From Gammaproteobacteria bacterium (GTDB taxonomy: Bacteria; Pseudomonadota; Gammaproteobacteria; Steroidobacterales; Woeseiaceae): DNA of 39,622 bases. Positions 27,797 through 35,380 of this stretch are shown piece by piece. Within the stretch, counting starts at the first letter, position 1. Each line of letters opens with the position of its first letter. Position numbers and translations under genes: made by a program. The stretch is taken from assembly GCA_018677555.1 (NCBI GenBank), contig JAHHOT010000016.1:1-39622 (forward strand), given 5' to 3'. A model generated the notes under the pieces. The model saw only the letters and a list, made by a program, of their open reading frames with translations. It did not search any database and was not told the DNA's origin.

Positions 27797-29005
27797 ATGA
27801 GTATTAAAGTCATGATCACTGACGGACATGCGGACTTCCGCACGTTGCTCATGCATCACGTAACGACGCACTGGTCGGATGCGATCATTACGGCCTACGA
27901 TCCAACGACAGCGGGTCACCTTCCCGAGGAATTTTCCGGCGCGGGCAACGACATCATTCTTCTTGGCGATCAACAAGGCGATCGCGATGGCATAAAAACC
28001 CTGCGGCAATTCCTGCGGCGGGAGACGATGCCACCGGTATTCTATTTCGGCAAAGACAAGGAAACACAGGAAACGGCGGAAAAATTCGGCGCCGATGCAT
28101 TCTTTTGGCGCGACGACATCTCGCACGACGCGCTGGTCGTCCGCATGACCGAGGTTCTGCGCGACCGCAAGCGTATTGCTTCGACGGGCTCACTGTTCGT
28201 CGGCGACAACCGAACGGGTATTCATCCGCTGGTCAAGGGATATCGCCACATCAAGCGGCTCGCCATCAACGAGCATTCGGCCGTGTATCTCGCGGAGAAG
28301 GAATCTGCGGACATCCGGGTAGTGCTGAAGGTGATGCGCCAGGTACCGGACCTGACCGACGGTATCGGCGAATTCGACCGCTTCCTGCAGGAATACGAGA
28401 TGATCGCCGAGCTGGAACACCCGAACATCGTGCAGATTTACGATCTGGGCGTCAGCGACGATCACGCGCACATCGCCATGGAATACCTGTCCGGTGGCGA
28501 TCTCCGTCAACGCATTACTGCAGGCATCGCGGAGCCCGATGCAGTCCGCTACCTGCAGGAAATTGCGAGCGCCCTTGCAGAGATTCATGAGGTTGGAATA
28601 CTCCATCGTGACCTCAAGCCCGGGAATATCATGCTGCGAGCGGATGACAGCATCGCACTGATCGATTTCGGGCTTGCCAAGCGCATGCGGCTGAAACAGG
28701 AAATCACCGGCAGCGGCCAGATTTTCGGCACACCTTATTACATGAGCCCGGAGCAGGGCCATGCGAACGACGTCGACGCGCGTAGCGACATTTACAGTCT
28801 CGGCGTTATCTTCTACGAGATGTTGACCGGTGAAAAGCTGTACACGGCGAGCAATGCCATGGGCATCATCGTCAAGCACCGGCATGCGCCCATTCCCGTG
28901 CTGCCGAAACGATTCGCGCAATACCAGGAGCTGGTCAATCGCATGTTAGCGAAACAGCCGGAGAATCGCTTGCAGCGTGCCGACGAAGTGTCCGAGTGGC
29001 TATGA
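27797..29005 (+). CDS. Pseudoreceiver-Ser/Thr protein kinase fusion
   Basis: A 402-residue soluble protein. Residues 1-125 look like a CheY receiver, but the acidic pair is reduced to Asp9-Gly10, the acceptor position reads LLGD (Gly57, Asp58) and the conserved Lys is replaced (FFWRDD), so phosphotransfer may be absent or shifted. Residues about 150-402 are a Hanks-type kinase: VLKVM (Lys178), HRDLKPGN (Asp272, Asn277), DFG (Asp290) and GTPYYMSPEQ are intact, but the glycine-rich loop reads LAINEHSAVY. There is no transmembrane or extracellular sensor domain, unlike PknB or PrkC. Its stop overlaps the miaE start (ATGA). No SD is evident. The kinase fold is certain; substrates are unknown. Confidence 0.88.
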   Translation: MSIKVMITDGHADFRTLLMHHVTTHWSDAIITAYDPTTAGHLPEEFSGAGNDIILLGDQQGDRDGIKTLRQFLRRETMPPVFYFGKDKETQETAEKFGADAFFWRDDISHDALVVRMTEVLRDRKRIASTGSLFVGDNRTGIHPLVKGYRHIKRLAINEHSAVYLAEKESADIRVVLKVMRQVPDLTDGIGEFDRFLQEYEMIAELEHPNIVQIYDLGVSDDHAHIAMEYLSGGDLRQRITAGIAEPDAVRYLQEIASALAEIHEVGILHRDLKPGNIMLRADDSIALIDFGLAKRMRLKQEITGSGQIFGTPYYMSPEQGHANDVDARSDIYSLGVIFYEMLTGEKLYTASNAMGIIVKHRHAPIPVLPKRFAQYQELVNRMLAKQPENRLQRADEVSEWL

Positions 29006-29619
29006 GCGATTCGCTGCCCGCGTCGATTAAGGATTTCCTGGATGCGCCGTCGCCGCAAGAATGGGTACAGGAAGCCTGCAAGCGGCTGCCGGAATTGCTG
29101 CTGGATCATGCAAACTGCGAGCTGAAGGCAGCGTCCACGGCGCTTGGATTTATCTACCGCTATCCACAGCGCAGCGCGCTGACGCAACAAATGTCTCGCC
29201 TGGCGCGCGAAGAACTGCGGCATTTCGAACAGGTGCGAAAGATCATGCAGGAAATGGCAGTGCAGTTCGAGCGCGTGTCGGCTTCGCGCTATGCCGGCAC
29301 GTTGCGCGATGCGGTGCGCGACCAGGAGCCCTATCGCTTGCTCGACATGTTGATAACGGGCGCGTTCATAGAAGCACGCTCCTGTGAGCGCTTCGCGGCG
29401 CTTGCACCACGGCTACCGCCTGCACTGGCGCGCTACTACCGTGGCTTGCTTGCATCAGAGGCGCGGCACTTCGAGCAGTACCTCCGTTTCGCGCGCAGCG
29501 AATGCGATATCGGCCAGGATGAACTCGAGGAGCGGGTCGCCGAAATCCGCGATATCGAATGCGCGCTGATTCGTGAGCCTGACCCCCAGTTCCGGTTTCA
29601 CTCCGGCCCGCCGGCCTGA
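29002..29619 (+). CDS. miaE: tRNA-(ms2io6A37) hydroxylase MiaE
   Basis: An O2-dependent diiron monooxygenase that hydroxylates 2-methylthio-N6-isopentenyladenosine at position 37 of tRNAs reading UNN codons. The 205-residue ferritin-like protein shows diiron ligands on four helices: Glu40 (HANCELKAA), Glu71 and His74 (EELRHFE), Glu124 (GAFIEARSCERF), and Glu153 with His156 (ASEARHFEQY). The true start is ATG 29002, overlapping the kinase stop; a GTG two codons earlier is less likely. Translation is probably coupled to the kinase gene. Confidence 0.92.
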   Translation: MSDSLPASIKDFLDAPSPQEWVQEACKRLPELLLDHANCELKAASTALGFIYRYPQRSALTQQMSRLAREELRHFEQVRKIMQEMAVQFERVSASRYAGTLRDAVRDQEPYRLLDMLITGAFIEARSCERFAALAPRLPPALARYYRGLLASEARHFEQYLRFARSECDIGQDELEERVAEIRDIECALIREPDPQFRFHSGPPA

Positions 29620-29622
29620 CCG

Positions 29623-30345
29623 CTAGCGTTCGATAACTACCAGGTCGGGTCCGTTGTCGTCCCAGCGCACGACGCTACCGTGTTCGTACCAGTCGCCGAG
29701 GACGATGCGCATGGCCGGCCGGCCGTCGACGGTCAATTCGTGCACCGCAGGGCGGTGTGTGTGGCCGTGCAGCATCGTGGTCACGCCGCTCTCGACGAAG
29801 GCCTGCTCCACGGCGCCTGCATTGACGTCGGAAATGGTGTCGTCTATCTCCTTGCCGTGCTGCACGCTTTCTGCGCGCGCGGCGGCCGCGATCGCCTGGC
29901 GTTCGGCAAGCGGCTTTTGGCGCATCATCGATTGCCATTCCGGATTGCGCGTCATTTTGCGCATTTGCTGATACTGGACATCGTCGGTGCACCACGCGTC
30001 ACCGTGGCTCAGCAGTACCTCCTCGCCGTACATATCGACGACGACCGGATCGGGCAGAATCGTAACGCCGGTATCCCGGGCAAATTGCTCGCCGATCATG
30101 AAATCCCGGTTGCCGTGCATGAAGTACACCGGGACGCCACTGTCGGACAGCCGTCGAATAGCGGACTTCATCTCGGCATAGTGCGTGTTCGGATCGTCGT
30201 CGCCGATCCAGGATTCGAACAGGTCACCCAAGATGTAAAGCGCGTCGGCGTGGGCGGCCTCCGTTTCGAGAAACTCGAGGAACTGATCGCCGATGTCCGG
30301 CCGCGCGGCCTCGAGGTGCAGGTCAGAAATAAACAGAGTAGTCAC
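29623..30345 (-). CDS. lpxH: UDP-2,3-diacylglucosamine diphosphatase
   Basis: Fourth step of lipid A synthesis, releasing lipid X and UMP at the membrane surface. The 240-residue calcineurin-like phosphoesterase has all metal motifs: ISDLHLE (Asp8, His10), GDLFESWIGDD (Asp41), HGNRDFM (Asn79), LSHGDAWC (His114) and the C-terminal HGHTHRP. Its start lies 11 bases after the cyclophilin stop, the same coupling (ppi-lpxH) seen in E. coli and other gammaproteobacteria. It converges with miaE, with only 3 bases between the stops. Confidence 0.95.
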   Translation of the reverse strand: MTTLFISDLHLEAARPDIGDQFLEFLETEAAHADALYILGDLFESWIGDDDPNTHYAEMKSAIRRLSDSGVPVYFMHGNRDFMIGEQFARDTGVTILPDPVVVDMYGEEVLLSHGDAWCTDDVQYQQMRKMTRNPEWQSMMRQKPLAERQAIAAAARAESVQHGKEIDDTISDVNAGAVEQAFVESGVTTMLHGHTHRPAVHELTVDGRPAMRIVLGDWYEHGSVVRWDDNGPDLVVIER

Positions 30346-30356
30346 GCGTCGGCTCG

Positions 30357-30932
30357 TCAGTCGTAGGTTTCGCGTTCGAGTTTGTTGATGATAATCGGTT
30401 TGGCCGGTACGTCCTGCCGGAAGCGGCCGCCCGGGCCTGTTTCGATCGCCGCGATCTTGTCGACGACGTCCATGCCGTCGATCACCGAGCCGAACACGGC
30501 ATAGCCCCAGCGATTGGGGCTCGGGTCCAGGCCACGGTTGTCGACCAGGTTGATATAGAACTGGGCGGCAGCGGTATGCGGCTGTTCCTGGCGCGCCATC
30601 GCGATGGTTCCGCGCATATTGGTCAGGCCGTTGCCCGATTCATTGGGAATCATTTCGTTCGGCTCTTTGGACTCCAGGCTCGTCGTATAGCCCCCGGCCT
30701 GGATCATGAAGCCGGGCATAACGCGGTGGAACACCGTGCCGTTGTAGTAGCCGCCGTCCGCCAGCTTCATGAAGTTGGCGACGGTGATCGGTGCGCGGCG
30801 TCCGTCCAGTTCGACGATGATGTCGCCTTCCGTGGTGGAGATACGGTAGTGCGGATGCGCGGGCACCCGGTCGGCAGCGCTGACCAGGACTGCGATACCG
30901 AGAAGAAAGGCGGTGACTACAGCATGCTTCAT
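30357..30932 (-). CDS. Periplasmic cyclophilin-type peptidyl-prolyl isomerase
   Basis: A 191-residue protein with a signal peptide (MKHAVVTAFLLGIAVLVSAA), so it probably acts on proteins in the periplasm. The cyclophilin core shows TTEGDIIVELDGRRAPITVANF, FHRVMPGFMIQAGGY and AAAQFYINLVDN. The substrate-binding Arg-Phe in FHRV and the Gln in MIQAGG are present. ATG 30932 was chosen because the signal peptide begins there; the frame extends to 31010 without typical sequence. It is transcribed with lpxH. Confidence 0.92.
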   Translation of the reverse strand: MKHAVVTAFLLGIAVLVSAADRVPAHPHYRISTTEGDIIVELDGRRAPITVANFMKLADGGYYNGTVFHRVMPGFMIQAGGYTTSLESKEPNEMIPNESGNGLTNMRGTIAMARQEQPHTAAAQFYINLVDNRGLDPSPNRWGYAVFGSVIDGMDVVDKIAAIETGPGGRFRQDVPAKPIIINKLERETYD

Positions 30933-31031
30933 GGTTGACGGCTCTCGATGTTTGGTGCTCGTGCGCACGATACCAGAGCGGCGAGACGCGCTAAAGCGCT
31001 GACAGCGCATGGATTAATGCGACCGGTGAAA

Positions 31032-31060
31032 TTGACTGACCCCGGTGCCGGTCGTATTAT
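31032..31060 (+). promoter_or_regulatory. Stable-RNA promoter of the tRNA cluster
   Basis: TTGACT (31032-31037), a 17-base spacer and TATTAT (31055-31060) give a near-consensus sigma-70 promoter 45 bases before the first tRNA. The -10 is followed by a GC-rich discriminator (CGTGCCCCCGCG), the hallmark of promoters under stringent ppGpp control in proteobacteria. Confidence 0.75.
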
Positions 31061-31104
31061 CGTGCCCCCGCGAGGCCCGGCCTCTGCGGTAGGGAGGCTG
31101 GCAG

Positions 31105-31181
31105 CGGGGCATGGCGCAGTCTGGTAGCGCATCTGCTTTGGGAGCAGAGGGTCGGCGGTTCGAATCCGTCTGCCCCGACCA
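31105..31181 (+). tRNA. tRNA-Pro (anticodon TGG)
   Basis: A 77-base cloverleaf. The acceptor stem CGGGGCA (31105-31111) pairs with TGCCCCG (31171-31177), the discriminator is A, and CCA is encoded. The anticodon loop TTTGGGA gives TGG, and the T-loop TTCGAAT is standard. First of four tRNAs in one orientation. Confidence 0.95.
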
Positions 31182-31231
31182 CCTTCCGACAGGTTAGAAT
31201 TTGCGGGTGTGGCTTGCGGAGACCGGAATTC

Positions 31232-31308
31232 GCGCCCGTAGCTCAACCGGATAGAGCATCGGCCTTCTAAGCCGAGGGTTGCAGGTTCGAGTCCTGCCGG
31301 GCGCGCCA
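31232..31308 (+). tRNA. tRNA-Arg (anticodon TCT)
   Basis: A 77-base cloverleaf. Acceptor stem GCGCCCG pairs with CGGGCGC (31298-31304), the discriminator is G, and CCA is encoded (31306-31308). The anticodon stem TCGGC/GCCGA encloses CTTCTAA, anticodon TCT, reading AGA. Confidence 0.95.
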
Positions 31309-31418
31309 GATTCTCGAATGACCTGTGGTCAGGGGGCATTGGCAGGTGAAAATTTATCGTTAGCGGGGAAACGTTAGAACCGCGGCGACCAGCCGCGTAG
31401 ATGAGAAAAAACTACTGT

Positions 31419-31495
31419 GGTGGGCGTAGCTCAGTTGGTAGAGCCCCGGGTTGTGATCCCGGTCGTCGTGGGTTCGAGTCCCATCGTCCACCCCA
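31419..31495 (+). tRNA. tRNA-His (anticodon GTG)
   Basis: The anticodon loop TTGTGAT gives GTG. The gene encodes the extra G-1 (31419) opposite discriminator C73 (31492), the identity element of bacterial tRNA-His. Acceptor stem GTGGGCG pairs with CGTCCAC with one G-T wobble. CCA is encoded at 31493-31495. The 110 bases before it hold no recognisable gene. Confidence 0.95.
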
Positions 31496-31622
31496 ATCCT
31501 CCCTCGTATCGAATATGAGCGCTCCCGATCGGTGAGGATTGATCTTTAGTGATCGGCCGCAAGAACGGAATTGGTCAGCCGCGCGACCCGTTAGCAGGTG
31601 CTTGGCCAATTAACACAACGCA

Positions 31623-31699
31623 GGGCCTCTAGCTCAATTTGGCAGAGCAGTGGACTCTTAATCCATTGGTTCGGGGTTCGAGTCCCCGGGGGCCCACCA
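31623..31699 (+). tRNA. tRNA-Lys (anticodon CTT)
   Basis: Acceptor stem GGGCCTC pairs with GGGGCCC (31689-31695, one wobble), the discriminator is A, and CCA is at 31697-31699. The anticodon loop CTCTTAA gives CTT, reading AAG. T-arm CGGGG-TTCGAGT-CCCCG is perfect. It is the last tRNA of the cluster and borders the repeat-rich accessory segment. The 127 bases between tRNA-His and this gene show no other gene. Confidence 0.93.
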
Positions 31700-31749
31700 A
31701 CACAATTGGTCTAGCACTTAATCAATGCCTTGGACGTTGTTCTGCTAAG

Positions 31750-31834
31750 AAATAAACCCGGCACCTTTTACCGCACACTTTTTCCCGGTATCTTTTGCGA
31801 AAAATCAATCGAAATATAAATCCGGCATCTTTTT
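31750..31834 (+). repeat. Left group of the ~20-bp AAATAAACCCGGCACCTTTT repeat
   Basis: One perfect unit lies at 31750-31769. A partial one is at 31784-31796 (CCCGGTATCTTTT), and a diverged one at 31815-31834 (TATAAATCCGGCATCTTTTT). All are in the same orientation. The 31750 unit is identical over 20 bases to the unit at 35031-35050 on the far side of the acylase gene. An apparent minus-strand ORF here (31722-31928) is only the translation of these repeats. Confidence 0.85.
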
Positions 31835-31860
31835 CCTCCGGCAACCTGCGGGCCGGAGTA

Positions 31861-31892
31861 CCTTGACGTCGTATATGCGTCAGGGTTTTTTT
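31861..31892 (+). terminator. Rho-independent terminator after the tRNA cluster
   Basis: An 8-bp stem with one G-T pair (31861-31868 with 31878-31885) and a 9-base loop is followed directly by seven T residues (31886-31892). It would stop tRNA readthrough before the acylase gene. A separate 6-bp inverted repeat (CTCCGG/CCGGAG, 31836-31858) precedes it. Between 31893 and 32025 no convincing promoter was seen. Confidence 0.65.
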
Positions 31893-32025
31893 GCCGCGGG
31901 ATGTGCGCGTCTTGCAGGTCCCCCCCATTTAGCTAAGCTCAAACGAGAGACCAACAAAAAAGCCTGCGTGCACGTAGCGCAAAACCATTCCGGACTTCGA
32001 ACCTCCGACCGAAGGGATTAACATT

Positions 32026-34926
32026 ATGCTAAATCGTACTCGCCTCGCCGTTGCGTTTTTAGTTTTTACGGTCGCTGCAACAGCCCTCGCCAACCCCGTG
32101 AAAGCCCCAGGCCTGAAATCCGCGGTGAAAGTCATCCGGGATGTAGACGGCATTCCACACATTATCGCGAGCAACGAACATGATTTGCTATTCGTGCAGG
32201 GCTATATGCACGCGCAGGATCGTTTATTCCAAATGGATGTCTCACGACGGACCGGAAGTGGGACCCTGGCCGAACTTGTGGGCCAAGCGGCGTTGGGGAG
32301 CGATGTCCAGCTGCGCACAATCGGGCTCCGGCGCGCTGCGGAATTATCGTTGGCAGCGTTGTCACCGGAAACCCGAGCTGGATTTCAGGCCTATGCGGAT
32401 GGCGTGAATTTCTTTTTGGCGAATCACGCGTTGCCACCGGAATACCCTGTGCTGGAGATTACGCAGTTTGAGCCGTGGACGCCCCTCGATAGCGTCGTGA
32501 TTGGAAAGCTGATCGCATTTAGCTTGTCATTCGACCTCGACATTGGAAACACGCAGGCGTTGCTCAGTTATCAGGGTGCCGGCGCGGTGCTCGGTTTCGA
32601 CGGCACGGCACTGTTCTTTCAAGATCTGTTCCGAACTCAACCGTTCGATCCAGCGGCGACAATCCCTGATTCCCTGGCTGCGGCATCGCCGCACAGTTCC
32701 GCGCAGGTGCGAGCCTCAACAAATCCAGCCGGGCCTGCATCGAGCGCAGTTGAAACGATGGTCTTGGAGCGTGGTACCAACGCGTCGATTGAGAAACTCG
32801 ATCCCGCCATTGCGGGACTCGTCGCCGATTACATGTCACGGATTGCAGACATTCCCGTATTGAAAAACGCGCTCGAGCCGCGCAACAAGCCACAAGGCAG
32901 CAATGAATGGGCAGTGGCGCCACATCGAAGCAAGAGCGGGCGAGCTCTGCTCGCCAGTGACCCGCATCTTGCGCTGGACACGCCCGCAACCTGGTATCAA
33001 AACCACCTACGCGCCATTCCTGACGGTGTCGACGTGGTGGGCAGCAGCTTTGCCGGCGTGCCATACGTCGTGCTTGGGCAGAACCGTCACATCACCTGGG
33101 GAGCGACGGTCAATCCGATGGACGTGACCGATACGTATCAGGAACAGGTGGTCTCCGATCCGAGTTCGCCCAGTGGTTTCAGCACGATTTACCTCGGCAA
33201 CCCGGAACCGATCATCCCGGTACCGGAGCTGTTCCGCTATAACAACGTGGGCGACGCGACGCCCGATAACCTGACGACAGCGCCGCCCGGCGGTACGGTC
33301 GGTGGTGTTTTCATCCCAGCAGCCACGCTGATCGTACCGCGGCGCAACAACGGGCCGATCCTCAGTATCGATTTTGCGACAGGAGTAGCGCTCAGCGTCC
33401 AATACACGGGTTTCAGTCCTACCCGCGAATTCGATGCATTCCGATCGTTCAATTTCGCCAAAGACCTCGATGATTTCGTCGCCGGTCTGCAGTTCTTCGA
33501 CTTTGGCTCGCAGAATTTCGCCTACATGGATTCGCGCGGCAACATTGCATATTTCGCCAGTGCCGAGCTGCCGATTAGGGAAGACCTGCAAGCGAATACG
33601 ATCAACGGCGTGCCGCCGTATATCGTTCGCAACGGCCTCGGCGGCAACGAATGGCTGCCGGTTAGCAACCCACAACCGCAGCAAGCCGTACCGTTCGAGA
33701 TCTTGCCGTTCAGCGAGATGCCAAAACTGATCAATCCGGCCAGCGGCTATTTCATAAACGCCAACAACGATCCCACCGGGAACACGCGGGACAACGATGC
33801 ATTCAACGAGTTGAGACCCGGCGGCGGAATTTTTTACCTCAATCCCGGCTACGCGATCGGCACCCGCGCAGGGCGAATTACGCAGCTCTTCGAAAACCGA
33901 CTCGCAAAGGGACCCGTGAGCCTCGATGACATGCAGCAGATCCAGGCCGACGTCGTTCTGCTCGATGCGCAGGTGTTCACGCCGCTCATCCTGCAGGCGT
34001 TCAAGAACGCTAAGTCGGGTGGCGCTCATCCAGCGTTAACCGCAATTGCCCATGACCCACGTGTCACCCAAGCGGTCCATCGGCTTTACCGCTGGAATTA
34101 CTCGACACCCACGGGCGTGCGAGAGGGCTATGACGCCAGTGATAAAAACGGCAACCGCGCCGTGCCGTCCAGAGCGGAAGTCAAACACAGCATTGCCGCA
34201 ACCATCTATTCGGTTTGGCGCGGCCAGATGATCGGCAACACGATCGATACGGTGCTGGATACGATTGGTTTGCCTCGGCCGCCGAGCAGTCTGTCGATGA
34301 CAGCACTAAGGAATCTATTTGATCAGTACGACACGCGATTCGGAGTCGGCGCATCCGGGCTCGACTTCTTCAACGTGCCGGGAGTTGCCGATCCTTATGC
34401 CCGGCGTGACATTCTGGTTCTCAAGAGTCTGCAGGATGCGTTGGATCTTCTGGCCGGTGCAGAATTCGATGCAGCATTTGGTGGTTCGACCGATCAGCGA
34501 GACTATCGGTGGGGCCGTCTGCACCGAATCGTGCTAAATCATCCATTGGGTCCGCCGTTTGATACGCCGCCGGCGGGCGGAGCGTTTCCGCCGTCCTTCC
34601 CGGATCTTGCGGGTCTATCGGTCGATGGCGGCTTTGGTGTCGTTGATGCTTCGAGTCACTCAGCGCGCGCAGACAGCAGTAACGATTTCATGTTCGGCAG
34701 CGGTCCGTCACGCCGCTATGTGGGTGAGGCGATGCGATGGGGGCGTGGCATTCGAGGACGCACGTCATTGCCTGGCGGCGCGAGTGGCGTGCTTGGCAGT
34801 CCGCTGTATGCGAATATTCTCGGACGTTGGCTGACGAATGATTCTTACGATATCCGTCAGCGCCTGCGCGACGTGCAGAGAAGCGCTGTTTCAAGACAGA
34901 TATTCGTGCCCCGTAGGGATTATTAA
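32026..34926 (+). CDS. Penicillin acylase family protein (Ntn hydrolase; possible N-acyl-homoserine-lactone or amide acylase)
   Basis: A 966-residue secreted proenzyme. A signal peptide (MLNRTRLAVAFLVFTVAATALA) is followed by the alpha subunit, which opens with VIRDVDGIPHIIASNEHDLLFVQGYMHAQDRLFQM, the family's typical beginning. After a spacer, the sequence GSNEWAV marks the autocleavage point: Ser292 would become the N-terminal nucleophile of the beta subunit. SDPHLALDTPATWYQNHL, WGATVN and the C-terminal region with the MFGSGPSRRYVGEAMRWG block are also family features. Relatives hydrolyse penicillins, cyclic lipopeptides or acyl-homoserine lactones; the substrate cannot be chosen from sequence. 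GAAGGG precedes the ATG. The stop codon lies 4 bases before the first unit of the right-hand repeat array. Confidence 0.9.
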   Translation: MLNRTRLAVAFLVFTVAATALANPVKAPGLKSAVKVIRDVDGIPHIIASNEHDLLFVQGYMHAQDRLFQMDVSRRTGSGTLAELVGQAALGSDVQLRTIGLRRAAELSLAALSPETRAGFQAYADGVNFFLANHALPPEYPVLEITQFEPWTPLDSVVIGKLIAFSLSFDLDIGNTQALLSYQGAGAVLGFDGTALFFQDLFRTQPFDPAATIPDSLAAASPHSSAQVRASTNPAGPASSAVETMVLERGTNASIEKLDPAIAGLVADYMSRIADIPVLKNALEPRNKPQGSNEWAVAPHRSKSGRALLASDPHLALDTPATWYQNHLRAIPDGVDVVGSSFAGVPYVVLGQNRHITWGATVNPMDVTDTYQEQVVSDPSSPSGFSTIYLGNPEPIIPVPELFRYNNVGDATPDNLTTAPPGGTVGGVFIPAATLIVPRRNNGPILSIDFATGVALSVQYTGFSPTREFDAFRSFNFAKDLDDFVAGLQFFDFGSQNFAYMDSRGNIAYFASAELPIREDLQANTINGVPPYIVRNGLGGNEWLPVSNPQPQQAVPFEILPFSEMPKLINPASGYFINANNDPTGNTRDNDAFNELRPGGGIFYLNPGYAIGTRAGRITQLFENRLAKGPVSLDDMQQIQADVVLLDAQVFTPLILQAFKNAKSGGAHPALTAIAHDPRVTQAVHRLYRWNYSTPTGVREGYDASDKNGNRAVPSRAEVKHSIAATIYSVWRGQMIGNTIDTVLDTIGLPRPPSSLSMTALRNLFDQYDTRFGVGASGLDFFNVPGVADPYARRDILVLKSLQDALDLLAGAEFDAAFGGSTDQRDYRWGRLHRIVLNHPLGPPFDTPPAGGAFPPSFPDLAGLSVDGGFGVVDASSHSARADSSNDFMFGSGPSRRYVGEAMRWGRGIRGRTSLPGGASGVLGSPLYANILGRWLTNDSYDIRQRLRDVQRSAVSRQIFVPRRDY

Positions 34927-34930
34927 GACC

Positions 34931-35050
34931 AAAGGTGCCAGACTAAGGAAACTAAGGTGCCACTAAGGTGCCGGATTTATTTTCAAACTAAGGTGCCGGA
35001 TTTATTTTCCGTATCCTCAAAGACTAACAAAAATAAACCCGGCACCTTTT
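34931..35050. repeat. Right group of the ~20-bp repeat, with inverted copies
   Basis: Reverse-oriented units: short AAGGTGCC copies at 34932-34939 and 34954-34961, then two identical 19-base units AAGGTGCCGGATTTATTTT at 34965-34983 and 34990-35008. A forward unit AAATAAACCCGGCACCTTTT follows at 35031-35050. The last reverse and forward units form a long imperfect hairpin with a 22-base loop, like REP/BIME elements. With the left group they bracket the acylase gene. No transposase is present in the window. Confidence 0.85.
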
Positions 35051-35307
35051 GTTCCGATGTGCAGTACGTCGGGTCGCGCACGACCAGTTTCGATCAGTCG
35101 CCACCGCCTGAATTGCTGACGCGGCTCGATGCGTATACGCTTTCCAGTGTGCGTGTCGGTACGCGGCTGCGTGACTGGCAGGCTGAACTGTTCATAATCA
35201 ATCTTTTTGATGAGCAGGCCGATCTCGTTTGTTGCAGGGGATTCTGGGATCCGTCGGTGAATCGACCGAGAACGGTTGGTCTACGGCTAGTATGGGACGC
35301 GGATTAG
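35051..35307 (+). pseudogene. C-terminal remnant of a TonB-dependent outer-membrane receptor
   Basis: About 85 codons remain, ending in TAG. The translation has the closing strands of a TonB-dependent receptor barrel: TRLDAYTLSSVRVGTRL, WQAELFIINLFDEQADL and the end RPRTVGLRLVWDAD. The plug and most of the barrel are missing; upstream the frame runs straight into the repeat array, with no start codon of its own. It looks like the tail of a gene whose front was removed when the repeats or acylase segment arrived. The region 35308-35380 up to the next gene holds nothing recognisable. Confidence 0.75.
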
Positions 35308-35380
35308 TATGGAAACGGCCCGAAATCGCATGTTCCGCGCACTGAAAGAAATTCTTACGGTCGGACGGAAGGGCTAGGCA

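Noticed and set aside
30929-31339. Minus-strand ORF across tRNA-Pro and tRNA-Arg
   Set aside because: Its translation is the antisense reading of two tRNA genes and their spacers, a well-known false gene call.
31412-31609. Minus-strand ORF with GGRWDSNPRRPGSQPGALP
   Set aside because: This is the complement of tRNA-His, a familiar tRNA shadow, not a protein.
31722-31928. Minus-strand ORF before the acylase gene
   Set aside because: It is made mostly of the translated 20-bp repeat units and the terminator region, and has no independent coding features.
31105-35050. Prophage or integrative element at the tRNA-Lys gene
   Set aside because: No integrase or phage genes, and no duplicated tRNA 3' end was found on the far side; the repeats differ from the tRNA sequence.
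34957-35307. A 116-codon plus-strand gene
   Set aside because: The first third is translated repeat sequence; only the last 85 codons have protein character, as a receptor remnant. It was listed as a pseudogene.
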